Position numbers and translations under genes: made by a program. From positions 120,168 to 184,167 of the forward strand of contig JAUMVJ010000001.1 of the NCBI GenBank assembly GCA_030530215.1: a DNA stretch of 64,000 nucleotides. The letters are read 5' to 3'. The stretch comes from Coriobacteriia bacterium. Its GTDB lineage: Bacteria > Actinomycetota > Coriobacteriia > Coriobacteriales > Eggerthellaceae. Each line of letters starts with the position of its first letter. The first letter of the stretch is position 1. This document shows, piece by piece, positions 24,880-33,138 of the stretch. The notes under the pieces were generated by a model, which was given only the letters and a program-made list of their open reading frames with translations, ran no database searches and was not told the origin of the DNA.

Positions 24880-27800
24880 ATGATTACCTCGGCAAAACTT
24901 CGCTCTACCAGCTCTTTCGTTCTTTTAGGCGCAACGTTTTTGGCTGCCATCCTAATTAGCTGCTTTGCACTAGCCGGCGCACATCCCGCGAAAGCTTATG
25001 CCGATGATGGGGAGCTTGGACTTGTCAGCTATAAAATCGGCGATCAACCCCACTCATTCAGCAAAAACAACGTGGCGGATCTTTTTGCGTCCGCCGAAGA
25101 GTGCGCCAAGAAAAACGTCCCTATAACCATCACTGTTTACAGAGATATCGATACCAGCTCCTACGGCACCATCCAGATTCCCGCAAACAGCAACTACATC
25201 ATCGACCTTCAAGGCCACAAAATCGACCGAGGTCTTGCCAATTCGAGCCTTAGCACCTCTGACAATGGTCGCGTCATTCAGGTAAACGAAGGTGCCAGCC
25301 TCACCATCAATGGCACAAGCGGCAAGGATGCCGAAGAACAAAGCAAAACCGAACACAAAGGCAGCACCTTCACGCTTGCAACCGGCGGCAAGCTTTGGAA
25401 GTCTTCCGACGGTTCAGACGGCTCGGAGTCGATCTATGGAGCCCTTATCACAGGAGGCGCAGCTGAAGATTTCGGCGGCGGCATCGGCGCTTGCAGCAAC
25501 AGCGGCGACCTTACCATCAACAATGTGACGATCGCGGGCAACATCACTGATGATTTCGGCGGCGGCGTTGGCGTTGAAGCCTCGGGCAAGGCGGAATTCA
25601 AAAAGGTCACCATTGCCTGGAACTATTCGAGCGATTGCGGTGGCGGCCTGGGCCTCGGCGATAACTCGGGCTCTTCAAAGATGGATGAGAGCTCTTCGAT
25701 CGAATACAACAGCGCCGCCAGCAACGGCGGCGGGCTCTATCTTGATGCAGCGGCCAACAACATTCAGCTTGCAGGCAAGTCGAGCATCAAGAACAACATC
25801 GCCAAGGGCAACGGCGGCGGCGCTTACACAAGAGAAGTCAACGCCCAGATAAGCCTTAAAGAAGGCTCCGCCATCTCTTACAACAAAGCCGAAGGAAGCG
25901 GTGGCGGAATCTACTCCAACAGCACCGAAAGCGTCTTCACTCTTACCGACGGCCACATCAACAACAATGAGGCAGCCAAAGACGGCGGCGGGATCTACTC
26001 CAACGATGGCGTGGCCGTCTTCATGTACAGCAAGTCGGAGCTCAGCCACAACAAGGCCGCCAATGGCGGCGGCGCTTATGCCGACAACGGTGGCAGCTTC
26101 ATCGTTCAAGACTCTTCCGAGATCGCCTATAACCAGGCAAGCGGTGAGGGCGGAGGCATCCGCACGGCAGACAGCACCTCGATCGAGATGAAGACGTCTG
26201 CCGTCATCAAAGGCAACCAAGCGCAAAACGGTGGCGGAATTTACGCTAAATCGCCCTGGTACCTTACTGCGCAGGAAATATTTTTAGGCCTTTGGGGCGG
26301 CAGTAGCATCTGCGATAACACCGCCAGCGAAAACGGTGGCGGCGTCTGGATCAAAGACGACATACTCCAGATCAACGGAAACAACAACCCCATCGCCAAC
26401 AATAGCGCCAACGGAAACGGCGGTGGACTGCACCTTCAAAGCGTGTCGCGCGATAGCTTCATCCAAAACCTCTATGTCCAAAACAACACTGCCGAAAACG
26501 GCGGCGGCATCTGGTGCAACGCAAACCCCTCCATATACGACGTCAGCATTTCGGGCAACACAGCCTCTAAGAACGGTGGCGGTTTCTACGCCTCGGGCAT
26601 CTCTGGCCTAAGGCTCACAGGAACCTGCTATGTCCTCAAGAATTCCGCAAACGACGAGGCCGACAACCTATATCTCAACAATTCCAAGCTTGAATCCAAC
26701 TTCAGCTTCAGCGATGAGAGCGGCAAGCGCTACTTAAGCGAAAACAGCCGGATCGGAGTCAGCCTGAACAAAGAGGTATCCGGCGCCGAATTCAGCACCA
26801 GTAGCCGCCAGATTCTTAAATATCCAGCCGAAACCGTTAAGTATGTTTTCTACCCGGACAACAAAGATTTCCACGCTGGCGTGGACGACGTTATAGCCTG
26901 CCTGTATAGCGGCCCGGAAACATGGAATTGCACCGCCTACGGACCCGATTCCTCAAAAGAAGCCTTTAACAAAGACTTCAAGCAAGGAGACACCATCGAG
27001 CTGGATGCCAATAGCTCCGAATTCGCTAAAACAGGCACCGTGAAAAACAGCTTCGATGAAGAGGACACCAAGGAATACACCACCGAATATCGCCTTGATT
27101 ACTGGGAGGTCGAGGGCTCCGAAGACGCTTGGGTTGCCCAGGGGCTGGAAAAACCCTCCAAGGTTTACCCCGATAGCTCCGGCAAGGCTCAACTAACCAT
27201 GCCTGCGGGCGATATCGTTCTACGCGCCCACTACACAGCATCCCTTGCGGGGCTTTCGCTGAGCATCAAAGATACTGCCACCTGGGACGATCTTGGGAAA
27301 AGCATTTCGAATGCCTCCGTTTCATCCATCCGCCTTACCAATGCTCAGGACGAAAAACGAACCGTCACCGAAAAGGCGGCAAGCAATGGGCTGGCAAAAG
27401 TGACGTCATGCAAGTTAAGCGGAACAGATAGCTCTCCCAAAACGCTTACGTACACTGTTGAAATAGATCCCGAGATCGCCGAAGAATATGGCATGTACCT
27501 TGCTGAAGGCTCGGTCAAATTCCAGAGTTCCTTGGTTAACGCGCTCTATACAACGGTGACCGTTTCCACGAACACAACATACGAGAAGGACTCCACCGGC
27601 AAGCTTAGCAAGGTAGTTGTCACTTCGAAAATCAGGGCAATCAGCAGCCCCGTAGATTCGCTCAAGGTCCTTGTTGCCAACCTCAACGTTAATTCAAACG
27701 TTTTGTTTGGGTATTGGACCAGCAACTATAAGGCCACGGAAGATGCGGTTATAACCCCGCCTAACGAGTCTGGCATGACCTTCGTCAAATGGGATAAATC

Positions 27801-30360
27801 CACCATTCCCGAAGGAGCTACCGAAGACCCCCAGACGCACGCGCTCACGGTGCCTTCGCTAAGCGATAGCCTGGTTGGGGCCAAAGCCCTCAAGGCATAC
27901 TACGCACCGACCATTTCCAACCTTAAAATCGATATATCCACCCCACAGCCTGGAGAGGCATTCCCAAGCAAACTTAATTCCTTGATCCTCTTCAACGAAA
28001 GCTGGACTTTCGATGACTTTGCCGACACGGCAAATAAAGACATTGAAATCGCCTGGACAAAAGAAGATGGCACCGCAGCAGGCAACACGGCCGAAGGCAG
28101 CACGACCTACATCGCAAATATCACGACCAAGCTCAAAAGCAGCGATGGAACACAGTTCGATCTAAACGAGAAAAGCTTGAAGGCCAGCATTAACGGGATG
28201 GATTCCGTTGACGTTACCGTGGATAAAACAGCTGGAACCCAAAGCTTCACCTTCTCTTTCACCACCGAGGCGGACAAGCGCTTCGAGAAGATTGTGACTG
28301 ACCTTTCCGATGTAATGGTTCCTTATGCAAGCGCCAGTAAAAGCAAGCTGCCAAAGCTTATTCACTATCAACTCAAAGATGGAACCGTCAGAAACGCTAC
28401 CGCATCCTGGAAGATCGCCGAAATCCCCGAAGACACCAGCACTGATGCCTTTAGCGTCACCGGAACCTTCACCGACGACAACAACCAAGAGCATAAGGTT
28501 TCCCGAAATTTCACCATCTGCGACCTGGATGCACCGGTGGCAAGCGTTGCCTCTGGATACATTGCGGGCGAGAAAGTGATCACGCTGAAAGATGGCGACA
28601 ACTGGCTTAGCCCAGAGACCACAACCATCTACTATGGCCTTACCAACGAAATCAGCGATACCCCTGAGTACAAGGAGTACACCGGGCCTTTCACCATCAG
28701 CGACGCTTGCGTGCTTACCATCTACGCAAAAGTCAACGGTCGTGAAAGCGCCTATGCCAAATACATCTACAACGAAGGCACCAACCATTCCATCACGACA
28801 AACGCTCAGGATGAGCAAGGACAAGAAGTAAGCCCCGATACCGGGCAAGACTCGCTTATCAGCGCAGTTGACGAAGAGGGCAACAGCATTAGCGAATACG
28901 TTTCCGGACGAATTGTTAATCTGGTGGCCCTTAACACCACTGATCTTGTTTTTGACAGCTGGCAAAGCAGCAACGACGACGTTGAGTTCTCCGATAAGAA
29001 CAGCGCAAGCACTTCCTTCAAAATGCCTGATGAGGCAGTGAGCATCACCGCCAAATACCGTTCAAGCGAAAAGCATAGCCTCGTTTCCGAAAATGCAAGT
29101 TTCTTGGATGCCAGCGGAAACCAGATCACTTCGGCTAAAAAGGGCGAAACGGTCACCGTTAAGGCGAACTCCGCCTCCGCACCTGTTGGCAACTACGCTT
29201 TCGACCACTGGGAGCTTGTTTCCGACGACGATGGAAGTGGCGGAGAATCCAGCGAAACCATCGAATTCAAGGATGCAAGCAGCGCCACGACCACCTTCAC
29301 TATGATCGATGCCGATGTGAAGATTGCGGCAATTTACTCGCCAGCCTACACGGTAAGCTTCGATTCAACGGGAGGAAGCACTGTTGACTCGCAAAACGTG
29401 AAGAAGGGCGAGCTTGCTGCGAAACCCGATACCGACCCAGTACGTGATGGCTATGTATTTGCCGGCTGGTACGAAGACGAAGAATGTAGCGAAGCCTTTG
29501 ATTTTGAAAACACCAAGGTCAAAAACGATATCTGCCTATATGCAAAGTGGGATATCTCGATAGCCAACGCAGAAATCGAGTTGGGTAATAGCCTGGTGTA
29601 CACCGGCGAAGAGCAGGAACAGACCATCAAATCCGTTAAGGTCACTCTTGATGGCGCGCAACACGAGGTGCCGCTTGGCTGCTTGACGATCGAGGGGAAT
29701 AAAGCAACCAAGGTGGGCAGCTATACGATGACCATCTCGGCCAATAAGAACAGCGGCTACGCAGGCAGCATCAGTTGCAAGTACGCGATTTCTAAAGCGC
29801 CTGAACCCGAGCCTGAGCCAGATCAAAAGCCGACAGAAGGCATCGACATCTCTAACGCAAAGATCACGCTTTCAAAGACCGCTCTTGCTTATACCGGCAA
29901 AACACAAAAGCCCACCCTTAAATCCGTTGTGGTAAGCGGAAAAGCGCTGAAAGACGGCAAGGACTTTACTGCCAAAATCGAGGCAGGCAAAAAAGTTGGA
30001 ACCTACCAGGTGGCAATCACCGCAAATGGTGGCACGTACAAAGGCAAGGCAAGCACTACCTATACCATTAAACCGAAGAAGGTAAGCGGCTTTAAGCTCT
30101 CCAAGGCGAAGAAAGCCTTTAAGGCCAAATGGACAAAGAACAAGACCGAGCGCTCCGGCGTTCAGATTCGCTACTCCACTAAAAAGTCCATGAAAAAAGC
30201 CGTGACGACGCAGGCCAAGGGCGCCTCCGCCAAGGCCAAGACGGTGAAGAAGCTCAAGAAGAAGACAAAGTACTACGTACAGGTACGCAGCTATAAGGTC
30301 GTCAACGGCAAAACCTACTACTCCAGCTGGTCTACCAAGAAGGCTGTAAAGACTAATTAG
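24880..30360 (+). CDS. Giant secreted beta-helix surface protein (1826 residues)
   Basis: A signal peptide (cleavage near AKAYA, about residue 41) is followed by a right-handed beta-helix built of 14 turns with a GGG motif, roughly one per 26 residues, such as NNEAAKDGGGIYSN (about 200-575). These resemble polymorphic outer membrane protein repeats. After that come beta-sandwich and InlB-like repeats, including FDHWELV..FTMIDADVKIAAIY and YTVSFDSTGG..GYVFAGWYED (about 1490-1555). A chitobiase C-terminal-like segment lies near 1220-1300. One MBG-type domain and the basic fibronectin-III-like end (SGFKLSKAKKAFKAKWTKNK to the C-terminus) are shared with the protein at 8442. No LPxTG is present. 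Probably a large adhesin. AAAGGGG precedes the ATG. Confidence 0.82.
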   Translation: MITSAKLRSTSSFVLLGATFLAAILISCFALAGAHPAKAYADDGELGLVSYKIGDQPHSFSKNNVADLFASAEECAKKNVPITITVYRDIDTSSYGTIQIPANSNYIIDLQGHKIDRGLANSSLSTSDNGRVIQVNEGASLTINGTSGKDAEEQSKTEHKGSTFTLATGGKLWKSSDGSDGSESIYGALITGGAAEDFGGGIGACSNSGDLTINNVTIAGNITDDFGGGVGVEASGKAEFKKVTIAWNYSSDCGGGLGLGDNSGSSKMDESSSIEYNSAASNGGGLYLDAAANNIQLAGKSSIKNNIAKGNGGGAYTREVNAQISLKEGSAISYNKAEGSGGGIYSNSTESVFTLTDGHINNNEAAKDGGGIYSNDGVAVFMYSKSELSHNKAANGGGAYADNGGSFIVQDSSEIAYNQASGEGGGIRTADSTSIEMKTSAVIKGNQAQNGGGIYAKSPWYLTAQEIFLGLWGGSSICDNTASENGGGVWIKDDILQINGNNNPIANNSANGNGGGLHLQSVSRDSFIQNLYVQNNTAENGGGIWCNANPSIYDVSISGNTASKNGGGFYASGISGLRLTGTCYVLKNSANDEADNLYLNNSKLESNFSFSDESGKRYLSENSRIGVSLNKEVSGAEFSTSSRQILKYPAETVKYVFYPDNKDFHAGVDDVIACLYSGPETWNCTAYGPDSSKEAFNKDFKQGDTIELDANSSEFAKTGTVKNSFDEEDTKEYTTEYRLDYWEVEGSEDAWVAQGLEKPSKVYPDSSGKAQLTMPAGDIVLRAHYTASLAGLSLSIKDTATWDDLGKSISNASVSSIRLTNAQDEKRTVTEKAASNGLAKVTSCKLSGTDSSPKTLTYTVEIDPEIAEEYGMYLAEGSVKFQSSLVNALYTTVTVSTNTTYEKDSTGKLSKVVVTSKIRAISSPVDSLKVLVANLNVNSNVLFGYWTSNYKATEDAVITPPNESGMTFVKWDKSTIPEGATEDPQTHALTVPSLSDSLVGAKALKAYYAPTISNLKIDISTPQPGEAFPSKLNSLILFNESWTFDDFADTANKDIEIAWTKEDGTAAGNTAEGSTTYIANITTKLKSSDGTQFDLNEKSLKASINGMDSVDVTVDKTAGTQSFTFSFTTEADKRFEKIVTDLSDVMVPYASASKSKLPKLIHYQLKDGTVRNATASWKIAEIPEDTSTDAFSVTGTFTDDNNQEHKVSRNFTICDLDAPVASVASGYIAGEKVITLKDGDNWLSPETTTIYYGLTNEISDTPEYKEYTGPFTISDACVLTIYAKVNGRESAYAKYIYNEGTNHSITTNAQDEQGQEVSPDTGQDSLISAVDEEGNSISEYVSGRIVNLVALNTTDLVFDSWQSSNDDVEFSDKNSASTSFKMPDEAVSITAKYRSSEKHSLVSENASFLDASGNQITSAKKGETVTVKANSASAPVGNYAFDHWELVSDDDGSGGESSETIEFKDASSATTTFTMIDADVKIAAIYSPAYTVSFDSTGGSTVDSQNVKKGELAAKPDTDPVRDGYVFAGWYEDEECSEAFDFENTKVKNDICLYAKWDISIANAEIELGNSLVYTGEEQEQTIKSVKVTLDGAQHEVPLGCLTIEGNKATKVGSYTMTISANKNSGYAGSISCKYAISKAPEPEPEPDQKPTEGIDISNAKITLSKTALAYTGKTQKPTLKSVVVSGKALKDGKDFTAKIEAGKKVGTYQVAITANGGTYKGKASTTYTIKPKKVSGFKLSKAKKAFKAKWTKNKTERSGVQIRYSTKKSMKKAVTTQAKGASAKAKTVKKLKKKTKYYVQVRSYKVVNGKTYYSSWSTKKAVKTN

Positions 30361-30373
30361 CCCTGCAAAATAA

Positions 30374-30544
30374 AGCGCAAGGCAAAGCCCCGAAGGATTC
30401 GCTCTGAAAGCCATAAAGAGGATTTCGAAGAAATCCGCATCCTAAAGCTGAAGCAGTGAGCGCATGAGAAAAGGGAAGCCCGTACAGGCTTCCCTTTTCG
30501 AATGGCGGAACAGGCGACACCCGAAGCGGGCTTTGCCTTGCGCT
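30374..30544. repeat. 171-bp palindrome-bounded intergenic element, copy B
   Basis: Left arm 30374-30390 (AGCGCAAGGCAAAGCCC) pairs perfectly with right arm 30528-30544. Inside are GGATTTC-GAA-GAAATCC and the AAAAGGGAAGCC hairpin (30469-30498). Length and core match copy A at 8249-8419. The outer stems differ at about half of their positions, yet each is fully complementary. It lies between two convergent genes, 13 bases after the giant surface gene stop and 27 bases from the flavoprotein gene stop. Confidence 0.82.
30469..30498. terminator. Bidirectional terminator inside element B
   Basis: AAAAGGGAAGCC (30469-30480), loop CGTACA, GGCTTCCCTTTT (30487-30498). It is well placed to stop transcription from the convergent surface protein gene (+) and the glutamate synthase operon (-). 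Confidence 0.82.
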
Positions 30545-30571
30545 AATATGTGCTTCACAAGCTTACTGGTG

Positions 30572-31945
30572 CTACTGTTCCTCGTGCCAAGGGTAAAACT
30601 CTCCCCTGCCCTTGCGGTCGAGCTCGTGGGGGTAGCCCACGTGCATCCTGAACCACTGCATGTCAGGGTTGGCAAACGAAAGGTTGCCAGGCGCGCCATC
30701 GAAAAGTTCCTCGTCCAGCGAAGACAGAGGGATCTTCTTGTCGATGATGAAGGTGTAGATTCCGGCAGCCTCGGGGCAGTTCATAAGGATGAAGCCGTAC
30801 AGACGATCGTCCTTGATCACGAACTTGCGATAGCTGTCGCCGTCGGCAATCACGCGCTCCTCAAAGCCAAGGTCGGGCTTGGGGCGCACGATGCCGGCCG
30901 TAAGAAGCGAAACCTCGCCGAAGAAATTAGTCGCATTAACAGCAAAATTGCCAGGGAATACGCCCTCGCTTGAGCTGCCGGCCATCTGAGCGCCGGCGAT
31001 CCTGCCCTGGCGCACCGCATTGGGCCACAAAGCCAGAGGCTTATCGGTGCCGTCGAGGGTGTTGGTGGTTTGCGTAACGTCGCCTGCGGCGAACACGTCG
31101 GGCAGACTCGTCTTCATCTGACGATCGACCACCAGACCGCGGCATTCCTCAGCACCGGCGGCAACCGCGATGAAGCTGTTGGGTCGAACGCCAATAGCCA
31201 CAACGACGAAATCGACGTCGAGCTCGGTACCATCAGTCATATAGGCATGCGTGATGGCGCCGTCAACGACATCGAAGCGCTCAGCCGTGGCACCAGGACG
31301 GCAGATGATCCGAGGCGCAACCAGCTTGGTGAGCAGCGCGCCTGCCTCGAGGTCAAGAACGCCGTCCAGAATGGGGAAGCTTCGCTTGTATACCACAACC
31401 TCGTCGGCATGGAAGGAAAGCGCCTCGGCTGCCTTCATGCCAATCAAGCCACCGCCAAGAACCATGACGCGGCTCTTGCGCCCTTCGGCGTGCGCTGCCG
31501 CCGTGGCTGCATCAACCATGGAACCAGCCTGTTTAGCCTGGTCAAGCGTAATGAAGTTGACCGCGTTCTTCGCGCCGGCAAGGCCGGGGATGTCGACCTG
31601 GCTCGGGGTAGAGCCCGTGGCAACCAAAAGCTTGCCGTAGCCGATTTTCTCCTCGTTCACCAGCTCGACCTCGTGAGCCTCAGCGTCAATGGCCATGGCT
31701 CCAAACCCAGGCCCGAAAAGGGTATCGATATTGTTGTCCGCATAGAAGGATGCGGGGCGCAGCCACATGTTTTCCTCGGCGATCTTGCCCTCAAGCACGT
31801 AGGAAATCAAGGGGGTGCCGTAGGCCGCGTAGGGCTCGGGCGAAAGCATCAGGATGCTGCCCACATCGCCGGCGTCGCGGATAGCCTCGGCAGCCGAGAT
31901 GCCCGCAGCGGAATTTCCAAGGATGACGTAATCGTAAGATTTCAT
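30572..31945 (-). CDS. FAD/NAD(P)-dependent oxidoreductase of the split glutamate synthase operon
   Basis: This 457-residue pyridine-nucleotide disulfide oxidoreductase-like flavoprotein has an FAD site in YVILGNSAAGISAAEA near the N-terminus. YAAYGTPLISYVL, LLVATGSTP, a second Rossmann motif VLGGGLIGMKAAEAL and FAAGDVTQ follow. No redox-active CxxxxC is present, which sets it apart from glutathione-reductase types and closer to NADH:rubredoxin or nitrite-reductase-type flavoproteins. It is the last gene of the operon, ten bases after the GXGXG subunit, with AGGAGG before the ATG. It probably passes electrons from NAD(P)H through the ferredoxin-like subunit to the synthase; that direction is inferred from context. 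Confidence 0.8.
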   Translation of the reverse strand: MKSYDYVILGNSAAGISAAEAIRDAGDVGSILMLSPEPYAAYGTPLISYVLEGKIAEENMWLRPASFYADNNIDTLFGPGFGAMAIDAEAHEVELVNEEKIGYGKLLVATGSTPSQVDIPGLAGAKNAVNFITLDQAKQAGSMVDAATAAAHAEGRKSRVMVLGGGLIGMKAAEALSFHADEVVVYKRSFPILDGVLDLEAGALLTKLVAPRIICRPGATAERFDVVDGAITHAYMTDGTELDVDFVVVAIGVRPNSFIAVAAGAEECRGLVVDRQMKTSLPDVFAAGDVTQTTNTLDGTDKPLALWPNAVRQGRIAGAQMAGSSSEGVFPGNFAVNATNFFGEVSLLTAGIVRPKPDLGFEERVIADGDSYRKFVIKDDRLYGFILMNCPEAAGIYTFIIDKKIPLSSLDEELFDGAPGNLSFANPDMQWFRMHVGYPHELDRKGRGEFYPWHEEQ

Positions 31946-31955
31946 TTACGACCTC

Positions 31956-32687
31956 CTAGTTCGTGTACATCGCCGCGTAGGGCTTTGCCGAAATGGGACG
32001 CAGGCACCAGAAGCCGTCACCGGAATCGTCGACGGGGGCTCCCAGCTCCTCGGCGAAGTGCTTGTTGTACTCCGCCAGAAGTGCATGGATAACCGCCTTG
32101 TCCTCGGGACCGGCTTCCTTTTGCATAAGGCCAGGAAGAACCTGGTGATCTTTGAGCTTGTTCTTCAGGTAAACGACGCCGCCGTGCATACCTGTTGCCA
32201 AGTACTCGCCGGCTGTTCCCATAAGAAGGATCACGCCGCCGGCCAGGTACTCGCCCAAAAAGTTGCCCGCGTTGCCGCCAACGACGACGCAGGGGCACTT
32301 GCTTTCGTACTGCTTCATGTGGATGCCAACGCGCCAGCCGCAATCGTCGCGGATGAAAATGGCACCGCCGCGCATCGCGTAACCGGCGGCATCGCCGCAG
32401 CGGCCGTGAACGATGATCTTGCCATCGTTCATGGTGTTGCCGATCTGATCCTGGGCGTTGCCAAAGACCTCGATCGTGCCGCCGTCCATGTAACAAGCCA
32501 TGTCGTTACCGGGGGTTCCGTTGACGAGCAGATTCTTGCCCTTGGGAAGGGCGCTGCCCAGATAGCGCTGTGCGAACACCTCGTTGAGTTCAACGGTATC
32601 GGAAACCTCAAGAGCAGCGTTCACGCGCTCATTGGCGGGGCGGAAATGCTCGGTTCCCAGAGTGAGGGAGGTTTTGCTTGCAATCAT
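31956..32687 (-). CDS. Glutamate synthase GXGXG-domain subunit (GltB3-like)
   Basis: This 243-residue protein consists of a right-handed beta-helix built from repeated G-x-x-G-x-x-x-G turns, as in GTPGNDMACYMDGGTIEVFG, GKIIVHGRCGDAAGYAMRGG and GGNAGNFLGEYLAGGVILLM. It is the stand-alone equivalent of the C-terminal GXGXG domain of GltB. That domain is structural and supports the ammonia tunnel between glutaminase and FMN sites. GAGG precedes the ATG. The gene lies two bases after the Fe-S subunit. Confidence 0.87.
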   Translation of the reverse strand: MIASKTSLTLGTEHFRPANERVNAALEVSDTVELNEVFAQRYLGSALPKGKNLLVNGTPGNDMACYMDGGTIEVFGNAQDQIGNTMNDGKIIVHGRCGDAAGYAMRGGAIFIRDDCGWRVGIHMKQYESKCPCVVVGGNAGNFLGEYLAGGVILLMGTAGEYLATGMHGGVVYLKNKLKDHQVLPGLMQKEAGPEDKAVIHALLAEYNKHFAEELGAPVDDSGDGFWCLRPISAKPYAAMYTN

Positions 32688-32689
32688 GA

Positions 32690-33133
32690 CTATGCCTCGC
32701 TCTCAACGTAAACCAAGGCGCGATTGGGGCAGGCCGCAACGCAGCTTGGCTTGCCTGGCTGACCCGCGCAGGCGCCGCACAAATCGCACTTGATGGCGGT
32801 GCCTTCAATATGAACTGCGCCGAAGGGGCAGCTCACGACGCAAGTTCCGCAGCCAACGCACTTCTTCGCGTCGACGAATACCACGCCGGTTTCGGGGTCG
32901 CGCTGCATTGCGCCCGCGATGCAACCCTCAACGCACAAAGGCTTGGCGCACTGGCGGCAGTTCGATGCGAAGGAGAAGTCGTTGTCGCCCTCGACCTTGA
33001 TGCGAGGGCCTGCGCACTTCTCGTATTTGAATGCCTTGACGGGGTTCTTCGATTTGGAATGAGCCGTTTTGCAGGCCACCTCGCAGCGACCGCAGTTGAT
33101 GCACAGCTCGGGAATGGGGTAAATCCTCTTCAT
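32690..33133 (-). CDS. 4Fe-4S ferredoxin-like subunit of glutamate synthase
   Basis: This 147-residue protein has several cysteine clusters: CINCGRCEVAC, NCRQCAKPLCVEGC, CVGCGTCVVSC and CDLCGACAGQPGKPSCVAAC. They could hold up to four [4Fe-4S] clusters, in the style of HycB/DmsB-type electron carriers. It probably relays electrons between the flavoprotein and the FMN subunit. A GTG at 33142 overlaps the preceding stop codon. I prefer the ATG at 33133, with AGGAG ten bases upstream, because the GTG sits too close to that ribosome site. Confidence 0.85.
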   Translation of the reverse strand: MKRIYPIPELCINCGRCEVACKTAHSKSKNPVKAFKYEKCAGPRIKVEGDNDFSFASNCRQCAKPLCVEGCIAGAMQRDPETGVVFVDAKKCVGCGTCVVSCPFGAVHIEGTAIKCDLCGACAGQPGKPSCVAACPNRALVYVESEA

Positions 33134-33138
33134 CGTTA

